From contig NC_067130.1 in NCBI RefSeq assembly GCF_021347895.1, positions 27,859,817 through 27,923,816 on the forward strand: DNA of 64,000 nt. The letters run 5' to 3'. The position numbers and the translations under genes are program-made. Numbering within the stretch: the first letter of the stretch is position 1; each line of letters starts with the position of its first letter. This stretch comes from Acanthochromis polyacanthus. Taxonomy: Eukaryota > Chordata > Actinopteri > Pomacentridae. Positions 1-10,829 of the stretch are shown here, in pieces. The notes beneath the pieces were generated by a model. That model did not search any database, had not been told where the DNA came from, and saw only the letters and a program-made list of their open reading frames with translations.

Positions 1-3000
1 ACTATTTATAAGTGATCCCCGCATTACAGCTTGTACATGTGGAACTACGTCTCATTTGAAAGCGGGCTCAATTAGAGGGAACAGGCGGTTTCTCGGACAC
101 CCCGGCGGATCCTCGGGGTCACCGTCCAGGGGCCACAGGGAGGCCTCCCACCTCATAAACATAAAGGGAGGAGAGGCCATCAATAAGTGATGAGGAGTGG
201 TATACATGTATTTTTAACGGCGCTGCTGTGTGATGTCTGGCAGCGCTCTCACACTCTATCTCCTGGTGGAGGGCAGAGAGCAGAGAAGGACCAGGCCTTT
301 TCTTTTCTTTTTTTTTTTGAATTAGGACCTCCTCCCTTTCTCTGTGAGACAGGGTGAGGACAGACAGGAGGAGGTTTGGAGTTAGAGGGTCCAAAGAAGA
401 CGAAAAAAAAAGAACGAGGGTGGGTGTCAATTGTTAACAGGTTCTCACTTTTGTTGCTGTTTGTCAGTGTGAGTTTGAGCGGAACAAAGAGTGGTTTTGA
501 GGGGAGAAGCTGCAGCAATCAAAAGCTCAGAGGGTCAATTTAACAGGAAATCAGGTCATAGTGGTGAAAGGCTGCTCTTACAGGGTTTCGGTCATACAGA
601 TTAAAGACTGATTATTTCACCAAATTGAAGACATTTATATGTTAGTAGCTTCTTCTGACATCCACACAAACCATAATATTATCATGATATTTATAGAAAT
701 TCTAGTTTGTGTCTTTTATCTTTATTTCTGCGAGTAAATTAAACTGAAAATATGAGTGTATGCAGGCAGAGAAAGAATCAATCTAATGTTGGTATGTTAA
801 TCATATGCTTAATTATTTATTGTCATGATATCAGTAATTAATGTCTTAAATATCACTGTTATCATCAGCGCTGGTATATTCCAACAAACAGCCATAACAT
901 GTCAAATACACGACCTATGTTGCACCGATGAATCAGGCTCAGAATAAAGATGTATTTCGCAAAAACAGAACGAAGTTTTATTCCACCTGAAAGAATAAAA
1001 ACAACTGACCCAGCTGAGTAGCTCGAATCATGAATCCATTAACGTGTAAATCATCTACAATCATGAATATATTGCTAAGCCAATCAATAAAATGCCAAAA
1101 AATGTCACTTGGTTGGTTCAAATTGCTCCATTTCTGTGAACACTTGTCCAAAATCCATGACAAAAGAGAGAAAAAACACAAATCCTCACATTTGAAATGC
1201 TACTCAATCAACAACTCAACTATCATTCCAGCTCTAAATGAAGGATAAAAAGATAATATTTAAAATATTGCATGAAAACATACACCTCTGTCTGAGTCCT
1301 GTGTTGCAGAATTGAACATGTCAACATGTGATGTTTGGCAAACTACCACATTCATCCAAACATCCTGCAAACCCGTGATTTTCTTTCTGTTTTTTTCTTA
1401 TCTTCTTTTACAATTTAGTTACATTTAGCATTCAAGTCTCAGCTCTGGATAAATTATGGGAAAGTTGCAGAAACGCCGAGGGAGCAACACTGTGCTTTCT
1501 GGCAGGAAAGGAAATGATTGATGTTGCTTGTAGCCTACAGGGGAGGAAGCGGGAGCACGACAATCGATTCAATCAGCGATGGCAGGCAGGAGAAGCAGCA
1601 CAGCTCCGGTTTGATTTACATGTGAAAGATTCCACAGAATTATTGTCATTATCAAAGAGGAGGCAGCTGCTAATACATCACTGTGTTTATATTGAGCTCT
1701 ACTGCACTGAAATCATCACTGAACAATTAGATATTCCTACTACGGTACTGCAAAGCAATGAGCCATTTAATCTTCACATCTACAACCTGAAACCAGTAAA
1801 TATTTGGAATTTGTTGGGTTAATTTGATAACAGACTAAGCTAATTATTCGTATTTGTGTTTGCATAATATCTGCAGTCCTTAAACTAGCCATTCATGTGT
1901 GTGAAAACCAACAAACATGTACAAACATGATGCACTTTCCTGTGTTTGCACTTGTCTGCTGCTCTCACACAGTATTTATGTGTACCTGTGCTCATGCAGG
2001 GTGTCAGGTATGTTCATCTTGAGGCTGGAGATGTTGGAGAATCAGTCAAGAGTGGACGGGTTGGGGACTTAAAGGGGGGCCAAAGAGCCCCTAATTGGAC
2101 AAGTGAGACTGGTGGCGGTGAGGCTGACAGTGGGGAGGGCAATCTACCTCAGTGACCACTCCTTGACATGCCATTTGCCTCTGAGGACCCCCAGGGCTGG
2201 CCAAGCAGCTGCCCGACAGAGCCATAACTCCAGGCCACGGTGAAAGACCTGGGGCTAACAAGGCGATAACGAAAGACCGGTGGAGTGTGAGGGGGAAAGA
2301 CAGCAGAGAGCGGTAAAGCAGGAGTAGGAATAGGCCGAGAAGTCAAGAGGAAACACAGATGTGCTAAGACACTTTTTCTGCTCGCGGAGAAACTTTATTC
2401 CCCGACACGCGCAGAAGCCGGAGATCTCACGCTGCCGAGAGGATGGCTTTAATCGCAAAAGAAGCGGCGTGGTTTCCCTGCCTTGCTCCGGATCGTAATG
2501 CTCATTTCATCATCAGACGAGCTGACACCGATATATTTACATGGAGGGGGAACAGCAGAGGAATTTGGAGGCATGTTGCCTGTGAGATCAGAGGCCGGGT
2601 TTATAGAATGGAGGCAGCACAAACAAACAACAGCAAAGGCCCCTGGCTCTGCACACACACACACACACACACACACATTCATAAACACAGACACCCACAG
2701 ACGCCCACACTTATATACACCTGAGTGGAGGAAAACACACTCTCCCAGGTTTGAAGTTTGTCTGGAGTGGCAAGCCGAATAAAGCGTGTGAAGCGTGATG
2801 CCAGGTAGGAGAGAAAACCAGCTTCAAACGGTTATCAATACAATTGGCTGTGCCAGGCGCAGCAGTTTAACCTCTTTAGCGCGCTGGGTGTCTGCTAACT
2901 GGATGTGACGCTTTCTGTGGAAGGCGCCTTCTGTGGTGTCGTCTTCACAAAGACTCACAGCGGCCTGATGGGTACTGAGAGTCCCAGTTTAACTGTGCAG

Positions 3001-4700
3001 CACGGCGTCCCTTTGACAGTCCCCAAACTCAACCACAATAACACCCCAAGAAAACACAACAAATTCTCCCACTTGCCTGAGAATAAACAATATGAAAAAA
3101 AAAAAAACAGGTTGTGATGTGCAGTGGAAATTTGCAAAACAGTAAATAGTGATTCAAGTGCTTCTCACAACAGATGTCTCAAGTTAGCCTGTTTATGGGA
3201 ATCAACTTTTCCTGACTGCTCTCATAACACTTTTTCCTAAGAATATCAACATCCTCTTACACACAGTAAAGGACAAACACTATGAGCCCGACAAAATAAT
3301 TCCAACATATTTGTCAACATTGACACGAGTACAAAGATAAACAGGCTGCCTATAAAAATCCATCACATCAAACATTTTTTTTCTGCACAGCACTGCAGCA
3401 TAATTTATAACCTGCAACTCCGGCTCGCTTGTCGTTTATATATTATGCAATTACTTGTGGTGTAATTACCCATAAACACACGGTAAAAAAAACAAATCAT
3501 TTGCCCAAACATCATTTAATGGCTTCAGTGTATGTCGAGCATCCTGAGGCGTGAAGAGGTGGAAGCAGGAGTGAAATAAATACGTAAGAAGCTTCCAGTT
3601 TGAGCCGCGAGGAAAAAGGGGCCGGGGCTCGGGCTGCCAAGGATGTGGCGGAGAAGCACTGGGGATTGCAGCTGGCGTGCAGTCAGGCTGGCTGGGTGCG
3701 GCGGCGGCGGCTGCCTCACCCCTTGATCCTGTGCAGAGGCAGGTTTTCAGCAGACCCGAGGGTGCCAAGATGCCGCCATCCAAACCTGGAACCATCATTC
3801 TCCACATGGACACATAAAAACAGGAAGCGCACATGCAGGATGTATATGCATGCAGCCACACAAACATGCCCTCCTTCCTCTCGCACACCCTGACAGGCCG
3901 TACACAGATGTTCCCGTGATAACTATGACAATGTCAACACACACTGCTGCACATCCCCAAGTCATAATGAACTAGAGAGACACACCGAGGCTGCCTCCAT
4001 CTCTTCTTCTTCTGGGCTTCTCTCTGACAATTTGTAGGCTGATTCTGGGTTGAATTCTGACCCCCAGGAGGGGAAAGAGGAGAGGAGGCAGAATTGGAAA
4101 AGAGACACTAACGGCGGCCAAGTGTATATATTTATATACGGCGAGCGGATGGGGACGGAGAGACGTGTCACTTGGTAACCGGGCTTTTTTGTGACCCCAC
4201 AGAGCTGCTGTCCCCTTCAATTAGGGCTGGAAAGGATTAGCAGGGAGATGGCTCGGAGAGATAGAGTAATTGGCGCTGCTAACGGAGTATTAAAGAAAGG
4301 GGAGGTTGAGTCATAAGACGCAGCGGAGGGAAAGGTGAGGAGTCGGCGGGGGGTTGGGGAAGATAGACTGGTTGATATGAGGGACCCAGGCGGAGCAGGT
4401 ACAGTGGAGGTAGATACAGCAACAATACAGGGACGTAACTATAGCTCTGCTGCTGAGGCTCCTATAGAAAACCGGCACACCAGCGTCACTGTCTGACTGC
4501 AGACGGACAGGCTGGATGTGACACTTTCCTTACAACATATGAGGTGTTTCAGAAAGAGGGCAAAAAATAGAACAAAAAAAGTGAACGTGGCACTTTTAAG
4601 CTCTCTGGTGGCAAAGTAGCGTTCAAGGTTGACAGTGGAAGTCAGAAGTTTGATCAGACAGTCTTATAAAACCACACAAATGCCTAAAATAGCGCTCAAA
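1..4700. other. Gene-free region with unique, CNE-like blocks
   Basis: No reading frame here resembles a protein I recognise; open frames are short and low in complexity. About 1-260, 2030-2460, 3540-3790 and 4000-4420 are GC-richer, non-repetitive blocks with scattered homeodomain-type ATTA/TAAT cores. They alternate with AT-rich stretches such as 600-1450 and 3120-3440. That texture is typical of regulatory deserts around developmental genes, but conservation cannot be judged from one sequence. No transposon ends were recognised apart from a short CA microsatellite. Confidence 0.4.
2652..2677. repeat. (CA)13 microsatellite
   Basis: Uninterrupted CA dinucleotide run of 26 bases. It generates spurious Thr-His or Val-Cys open frames on both strands. 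Confidence 0.95.
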
Positions 4701-4710
4701 TGTTTTCATA

Positions 4711-4945
4711 TAATCAGGTTTTCTCAACATTGTAGAATAATTCCATCTCTAAAATTCTGATGTGCCATGTAGCCACAGATCCAAAACAGAAATCCTCACA
4801 AAAATTCCACAACAAAGGTTGGTTGGTACTTTGAGATTTGGGGAATATTTTGGTTGACTGACTTCAGTCAATTCAGGGATTTCTAGGCTGTCCTTAGTCA
4901 GGACATATAAGAAATCTCATTAACTCAAATGTTTTTGTTTTCAAA
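4711..4945 (+). repeat. Isolated upstream copy of the ~210-bp decayed repeat unit
   Basis: This stretch shares an ordered series of short blocks with the array at 6205-7330. It starts with a CAGGTTTTCT-type block followed by CATCTCTAAAA at about 4744. An AAAATTCCAC block at about 4802 comes next, then a TTTGAGATTTGGGGAATATTTT-type block, and finally a GACTTCAGTCAATTC-type block at about 4860. The order matches the downstream units. About 1.3 kb of nested transposon sequence separates it from them, so it is probably the same array split by insertion. Confidence 0.6.
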
Positions 4946-5038
4946 GATTAAATATAGCTTCAACAAAAGAAGAAAGAGTTGAACTGGTACTTCTCAGTGG
5001 ACATGAAAGATGGACATATCGAAAGACACCAGATGAAT

Positions 5039-5901
5039 TTAACCCTTTGACATCTATTGTCACAAATTCACATAATACCACTTTCATTCAGACTGCAGCC
5101 GAGATAGCGCATCCATTCCCCCAATGTCTGCTTGTGCTTATTCAATACGTACCATGGAACCTTTTGCAAGTACTGGTTTCTGGTAGGACCGGTCGGAGTG
5201 GGACCTAATTATTATATATCTGTTACATAGACTGTATATAAAGATGGACGTAGCATCTGGCTCCAGAATTGAAGCCCACCCGGAAGTGTCAAAAACTTGC
5301 AATATCACGCCGTCCGCTAGGGTTGGCTCCAAAAAGCTTTTTCTCCACAGACCCCAATTCATTTTTGGAAAAAATAAAATTTGATAGACTGATTTTCTAC
5401 AGCTCAGGATTTTTTCCCCGTTAGTTTTCATGGTCAAAATGAGAGATCAGGTGGCCGATCTTAAAATTAATCAATACTGAATTTTAAATAAATCGTTAAA
5501 GTTGGCGGAGCCAGGGGGCGTGGCTATACTTGATAGACATCAACAGAAGCCTCTGCAGTAAAATGTAGGTGGGATAAGAGAGTCCTCAGCTAATCCTGCC
5601 CCTAGTTGCTCTCCAGTCCAGCCTGTTTGATGACGCTTTCTACGTCACTGGCTCCAAGAAACAGCGACCAGGAAGTAGCAAAATCCGGGCTTCATTTTCT
5701 CGGCGTTGAAACCAAAGGGTGACGTCACGGTTAGTTCACACCTGATCTGTTATTATTATTATTATTAATAATAATATATCTGTTCCATGTGTAATAGACA
5801 AATCAACAATCTCCACTTATTTTAGCATCAGCTCAAAGCAAAACCATGCAAATTAAAAAAAAAAATTTAACTGTAAATAAATTGAGACGTCAAGCGGTTA
5901 A
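5039..5901 (+). mobile_element. TTAA-flanked MITE (piggyBac-like), copy 1, itself interrupted
   Basis: Bounded by TTAA at 5039-5042 and 5898-5901, with short inverted termini (CCCTTTGACATC at the left; CCGCTTGACGTC read from the right). The body contains AGACTGCAGCCGAGATAG and TAGGACCGGTCGGAGTGGGA blocks shared with the copy at 21958-22266. TTAA target duplication with C-rich ends is the hallmark of piggyBac-type insertion. There is no transposase, so the element is non-autonomous. It interrupts a helix-turn-helix frame precisely at TTAA and contains a 519-bp secondary insertion. Confidence 0.75.
5226..5744. mobile_element. 519-bp non-autonomous element nested in the TTAA MITE
   Basis: The sequence between two ATCTGTTA direct repeats (5218-5225 and 5745-5752) is absent from the sister MITE copy at 21958-22266, which reads straight through this point. 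The insert begins CATAGACTGTATATAAAG, contains CCGGAAGTG, GGGGGCGTGGC and AGGGTGACGTCACGG blocks, and ends TTCACACCTG. An 8-bp duplication suggests hAT-type integration. The ends are only weakly inverted (CA..TG), so the superfamily is uncertain. No coding capacity was found. Confidence 0.6.
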
Positions 5902-6204
5902 TGCACGCCCTCCAAGGAGGAGTCCACTTGGCTTTTCCACAGTGGCAAAGGTGGTTAAAAAGTTCAAAGAAACGGGCAGTGTCCTGGATGAACTCCAACC
6001 AAATTTATCAGCCAGAACTAAAGAATTAGGCATGGCAAAAATTCCTGCTAACCCCGAAAAATCATTTCCCTAACCCAAACCCTAACCCTATCTTTCACAG
6101 CCACTGAGAAGTACCCTTTCAACTTATTCTTCTTTTGACAAAGCCATGTTTAATCTGTGGAGGCAAGTAGATGCCTTGAATAATGCTGGATTATTTTCAT
6201 ATAT

Positions 6205-7330
6205 GCAGGTTTTCTTCACATCTTAGAAATGATTGCATCTCTAAAACCTGATGTATAGTGTAGCTGAACTTTTTTCTACATACAGAGGAATTGATTTTTC
6301 ATTGCTCTCCAAAAATTCCACCAAAAAAAGCTGATTAGTGCTTTGAAATTTGGGGAAAATTTTAGCTTAATAATTTCATTTCAGCCCATTCTGATAAATC
6401 GTTCACATATACATGTATATTGTCTGATTTTCTAAGATTTCACCATATTTTCAAGATCCCCAATATCCATACAATCGAGCTAAACTTTTATCAAAATACT
6501 GGACAAAAAACTTTTCATCCCTTCCAAAAAAATTCCACTCAAAAATCAAGTTGGTGCTTCGGAATTTGTGGAAATTTTTAGTTTAATGACTTAATTCCAG
6601 CCAATTTTGGTATATTTATGATATACACATTTTTATTATCTATACATCTATTGACTTTTGAAGATTTTCACTACCTTTCCCAGATGTTCAATATCTGTAC
6701 AATCCAACTACACTTTTTTCATTCCACTCAAAAATTAAACTCAAAAACACGGTTGATATTTCCAGAAATCCGGTAAATTTTTAGTGGACTGACTTCATTT
6801 CAGTCAATTCTGGGATATGTACAATATATATATATATAGTTACATTATCTATAGACGTACACTATACTTTCCTGATATCTGTGCAATCCAACCAAGCTTT
6901 TTTCAAAATAAAGAGCAATAACTTTTCATCCCTTCCAAAAACATCCACCAAAAAGCAAGTTGGTGCTTTGAAAATTGAGGAATATTTTAGTTTAATGCCT
7001 TCATTTCTGCCAATTCTTGGTAGTTATATTATCTATATGTGTTGATTTTTGAAGATTTTCACAAATTTTTTCAGATGTCCAACATCTATGAAATCTAATT
7101 TTTTTTTTCAAAATACAGGGCAACAAACCTTTCATCATTCACAAAAATTCCACTCAAAAAGTGTTGGCGCTTCCAGATTTGGGGAAAATTTTTGTTTAAT
7201 GACTTAATTCTAGCTAATTCTGGGACATCTGTATATGTTTACATTTTTACAACAATGAAATTAAAGATTTTCACTATTTTTCTTCCAGATGTGCAATATT
7301 TGAGGAAATTTGAGGATGCAGACAGTCAAA
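6205..7330 (+). repeat. Decayed tandem array of ~190-220-bp units
   Basis: At least five diverged units in the same orientation. An ATTCCAC(T/C)-type block recurs at about 6314, 6532, 6721, 6942 (as CATCCACC) and 7147. Each is followed by a GTTGGTGCTT-type block, a GGAAATTTTTAGTTTAATGACTT-like block and a CCAATTCTGG-like block. Spacing is irregular, as expected after indels. AT-rich and non-coding. It could be an old satellite remnant or the subterminal repeats of the adjacent transposon. Confidence 0.65.
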
Positions 7331-7339
7331 TTTTGCCCA

Positions 7340-9589
7340 TTAATACTTTTATTTTGTCAGGGCACATGTAGTTTTGACTGCATTCTGAATTTTAATAATA
7401 TATACACACATGTCAAAGGAGATTTTAATATTTTACAATAAGAAACAGTCGTCAAGTCTATCTAAGCTTGCAAACTGACCTTTAACCTGTACTCCATGTT
7501 GACTATGCTAACATAAACCCGACTAAACAACAAAACTATACGTCGCCTTGCTTCCTCCTCAACTCTCTTACAGTGAGTCTCGACCACAATTACCAACAGG
7601 GGAGCTGTGCAAGCTCTTGACGCTGAGGAAAAAACTGGTGTGACAGCTGTGCTAAATGAAATGGAGGGATTGACAGCAGACAGGAAGCCACCACCATGAA
7701 GAAGAAGAAGAAGAGGAAGAACCAGCGTACAGGTCCCAGCGTCTACGCACACACGGCTAAATCAACTGCCGGCTTTTATTTTGGATGCTTTTATCACTTT
7801 GGATTGCTCACCTGAGTTCCCCTCGAAGCTATTAATTTTAAGCCACAAAGTTTACTGCCAGTGCCTTCGCCTTACATTTCTAGCCTCCGCTAAAAGAGGA
7901 GAGGAATTGGGGGGGGGGGGAAGAATAAAAAAAGGCAAAGAGTAACTTATTGTTTTTATATGAGATCTATTCCCTCGGTGTTCTGGTCAATAATGACTTG
8001 ATATATCAGTGACTGCCTTGCTATTTGCACTGTTTTCGGTGTGTTTTCTCTGCCTGTGATTGAGCGGAGCTATTTTCACGCGTGGAGAGAGGTGGTTGAG
8101 GACCAGGGAGGCTAACGTCTGTTTGATCAAAGTTTATGTGAAATTTCCTGGGGCCGCCGGGGGAGCCGCTGTTTATGAACTGTAATAAAAAGAGTCATTT
8201 TGACGGCGTGACCCCGGTGCACAGGCAAGGAGGAGGGAGGGAGGATTTGGTTATGTCTCTGTTTGCAAGGAGGAGGTGGTGTTCTTACAGGCCTGGGAGG
8301 GAGAGAGGGAAAAGAAGAGGAAGAGATGAGGAGGAAAGTGATGAAAAAGGGCACGGAAGAGTGTAGAAAGTGGAAGAAGAAACGAAGGATTACACCCCCG
8401 TGTTGCATTAGCAGCTCTTAATGAAACACTCTGGTTCAATTCCTGATTCGTCTCTCGCAGCGTGATCAGCTTTGTCCCCAGCAATCCTCCTCTCATCTGA
8501 TTTCAACGCATTGTAAATGAGAAATTAGATGCACGTACTTCTGCAGAGGACTCTCAAACAGGAGGACAAAGGAGAGAAAACGAATTATGTGCGGCGTTAG
8601 CAAGTGCTCAGATACGAGTCGATAAATAGGTATAAATAGTAACCTTTGAGAAAATCAAACAATGTTGACCTTTCGCTAAGTCGACAGTGTAATCCTTAGC
8701 AGAGCAGAGATGCTTGAACAGTATCACGCTTTTAATGAAGAGATGATCAGCCTACAGGTTGAGGAGCTTGCAGCTGCACTAGGACAGATGATCTCCAAAA
8801 GCATACTAAATGATAGGTTAACATCACATTAGATATTCCTTTCGCTGGATGGAATCAAACCTTAATTTATTCTCCCCTCCACCAGCAACAACCATTTGCT
8901 CATATATGGCAGAGAAAGAGAGAGACTACATTTACATATGACAAAAAAACACATGCTATAGAATTAAAAATGAAGATTCAATGAGAGAAGTCAATTTAAA
9001 TTCCCTCCTCCTGCTAGTATCCTTCAATGGAGGCTGCATTTAAAATATTTAGCAGCAGATGTAATGAAACACTAACAGACAACACCTTAACAGTGCCACT
9101 CTTGCACCGCTTCTCTAAATAAACCTTCCCGGGTCAGTGGAGCTGCAGGAGAAATCACTGCGTGATCCGGGGAAGCTTTGCTGTGACAACACTCCTGTCT
9201 AGTTCCTGTCTGAGATTTATCAGAGGTTTCACAAAATCAATGCAGCTCACTGTAAGAAAGATCACAGCAAACACTAGAGACCCATCAGCGGTAATAGCCA
9301 TCTCAACACGTACAGGAGGAGGGGGGAAAAAAATACATCTGTCAGAATTACAAGAAAAACACACGAGACAATGAGTTGAAATGTACAACGTGTCGTCTCT
9401 CGATGTGCTAAACGTGGAAAAGAAAAAACAGATTAACTCTTAGATTGCACTCCCTGTGCTGGTTTGTTGTTTGTGCATCTATACGTTGCGTGACTAAAAA
9501 TTTGTGTAATGTGTCCTGGACTTCCTGCCAGCATAAACACAAGCACACACATCCATCACAGAGCACACCTATGGGTCTATGGCTGCATG
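7340..9589. other. Gene-free interval with CNE-like and purine-rich blocks
   Basis: No coding support. About 7760-8520 is a unique, mixed-composition block containing a purine tract (8228-8345, mostly G/A on the + strand) and an 11-base G run near 7910-7920. About 9100-9300 is another GC-moderate block. No transposon termini were recognised. Confidence 0.35.
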
Positions 9590-9691
<102 letters not shown>

Positions 9692-9699
9692 ATACACAC

Positions 9700-10570
9700 A
9701 CAAATACACACAGAAGCAGGCAGAGGATTATTGAGGTAGTATCAAACAGGAATAATAAAGCAGGTTCTTAAGATTTTAATAAGAATAAAATGAAACAGTA
9801 ACCACCAAGGGGCCAGCAGGGTTAATCCCTTCTATATTACTGAAAATAAAAAGAGGATAAAAACAGACAGGAGGGCAGAGCTGCTGCCGGAGGAGAGAGA
9901 AAGATAGTAGTAGTAGAAGAAGACGGAGGAGAGGAGGAAGAAGAAGAAGAGGGGGCTGCAGAGATGAAAAATAAGAATAGTGGTCGGCTGCTGTTAAAAG
10001 TGGAGCCAGTTTAAAGGGATTGAAATTAACAAGCAGGTTTAAAATAGCACAAGCGGGCTTATAATTCCTTACACTCCCTATTATTTTATTCACACACACA
10101 CTCTCTGACGCGCACACACACACAAAGATGACACTGTTTGACTGTGTTTAGACTTGATGAAAGCTCGGTTCATTCCCTATGCGTTGAAACACCCGTGTCG
10201 GTTCAGCAGCATATTTCCAATGTCAAAGCACGTGCGCCGGCAGCAGATGGCATGAAACAGTTGGCAAGAGTGAGCGAGCGTGAATATCTGTTTACTAATA
10301 ACCCTTTAATTACTTCAGATGGGCAATGGGATCAAACATCCAGACCCACACAGGAATTAGCCTTAAATGAGACTGGACTGGAAATCTAGGCTAACCCCTT
10401 ATGTTGCCATAAAGACCTTTGCTGTGAAAACTGGCGCTTAGAAAAGCCCTTATAGACGGAGAGCAGAGGCGGCTTGAATATTCTCTTTCTCCGCTTACAG
10501 GCCGTTATTTATAATCAAACACAGCAGATGCTGTGATATAAATTTAAGAGGAGGTTAGAGGAGGAAAAAA
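9700..10570. other. Gene-free interval
   Basis: Contains a GAA/GGA-rich tract (about 9890-9950) and a unique block (10130-10550) with TTTAATTACTT and AGATGGG motifs of CNE-like texture. No coding or transposon signature was recognised. Confidence 0.35.
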
Positions 10571-10578
10571 ATAGATGA

Positions 10579-10760
10579 AACATTTAATCTGTAAAACGTC
10601 AGAAAATGGTGAAAATTTCCCCCTCACAAGTTCCCAGAGCCCAAGGTGATGAATTTAATGTTTTTTTTTCCTTTTCTCTGAATCCAACTAACAGTTCAAA
10701 GCACAAATTATAGAAAACAAAGAAAAGCAGCCAATCTTCACATTTGAGAGGCCGCAGCTG
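10579..10760 (+). repeat. Interspersed teleost repeat fragment, hAT-like
   Basis: Contains CAGAAAATGGTGAAAATTT, TTCCCAGAGCCCAAGGTGA, ATAGAAAACAAAGAAAAGCAG and a TTCACATTTGAGA-type block in the order I know from a very abundant teleost repeat that starts TAGGGCTGCAACTA. A related copy with its start retained lies at 41824-42050. The ends are missing here. Family recognition is from memory of its text, not from a search. Confidence 0.5.
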
Positions 10761-10829
10761 AAACTAACAACCAACAATTCAACTGCTGAGAATTTCAATC
10801 AAAATTAACGTAAAATAGTGAATAATGTT

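Larger units (their letters stand above)
4957..6073 (+). pseudogene. Transposase N-terminal helix-turn-helix relic, split by a MITE
   Basis: The segment 4957-5042 reads STKEERVELVLLSG, then WTYRKTPDEFN. From 5898 the same frame resumes with NARPPRRSP and FSTVAKVVKKFKETGSVLD, followed by a decayed tail to a stop at 6073. This pattern, a basic start followed by a second helix with KKFKETGSV, is known from N-terminal DNA-binding domains of Tc1/mariner-type transposases. Skipping the MITE and one TTAA joins the halves in frame. No DDE catalytic domain is visible, so this is a dead fragment. The family is assigned from motif resemblance only. Confidence 0.5.
4945..6156 (+). mobile_element. DNA-transposon relic with inverted arms, interrupted by nested elements
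   Basis: The outer layer of a nested locus. A ~68-bp arm at 4945-5012 recurs in inverted orientation at about 6089-6156; both contain AGATTAAAYATRGCTT, CAAAAGAAGA and GGTACTTCTCAGTGG blocks. The left arm overlaps coding sequence for the start of a transposase helix-turn-helix domain, which continues after 5901. The middle is occupied by a TTAA-flanked MITE (5039-5901). Whether the arms are the element's own inverted repeats or arose by rearrangement is unresolved. Confidence 0.5.

Noticed and set aside
5138..5437. A 99-codon minus-strand frame
   Set aside because: It crosses the boundary between the TTAA MITE and its nested insert, so it cannot be a native gene.
6068..6091. Telomere-like CCCTAA repeats
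   Set aside because: Only about three imperfect units; too short to argue for an interstitial telomere.
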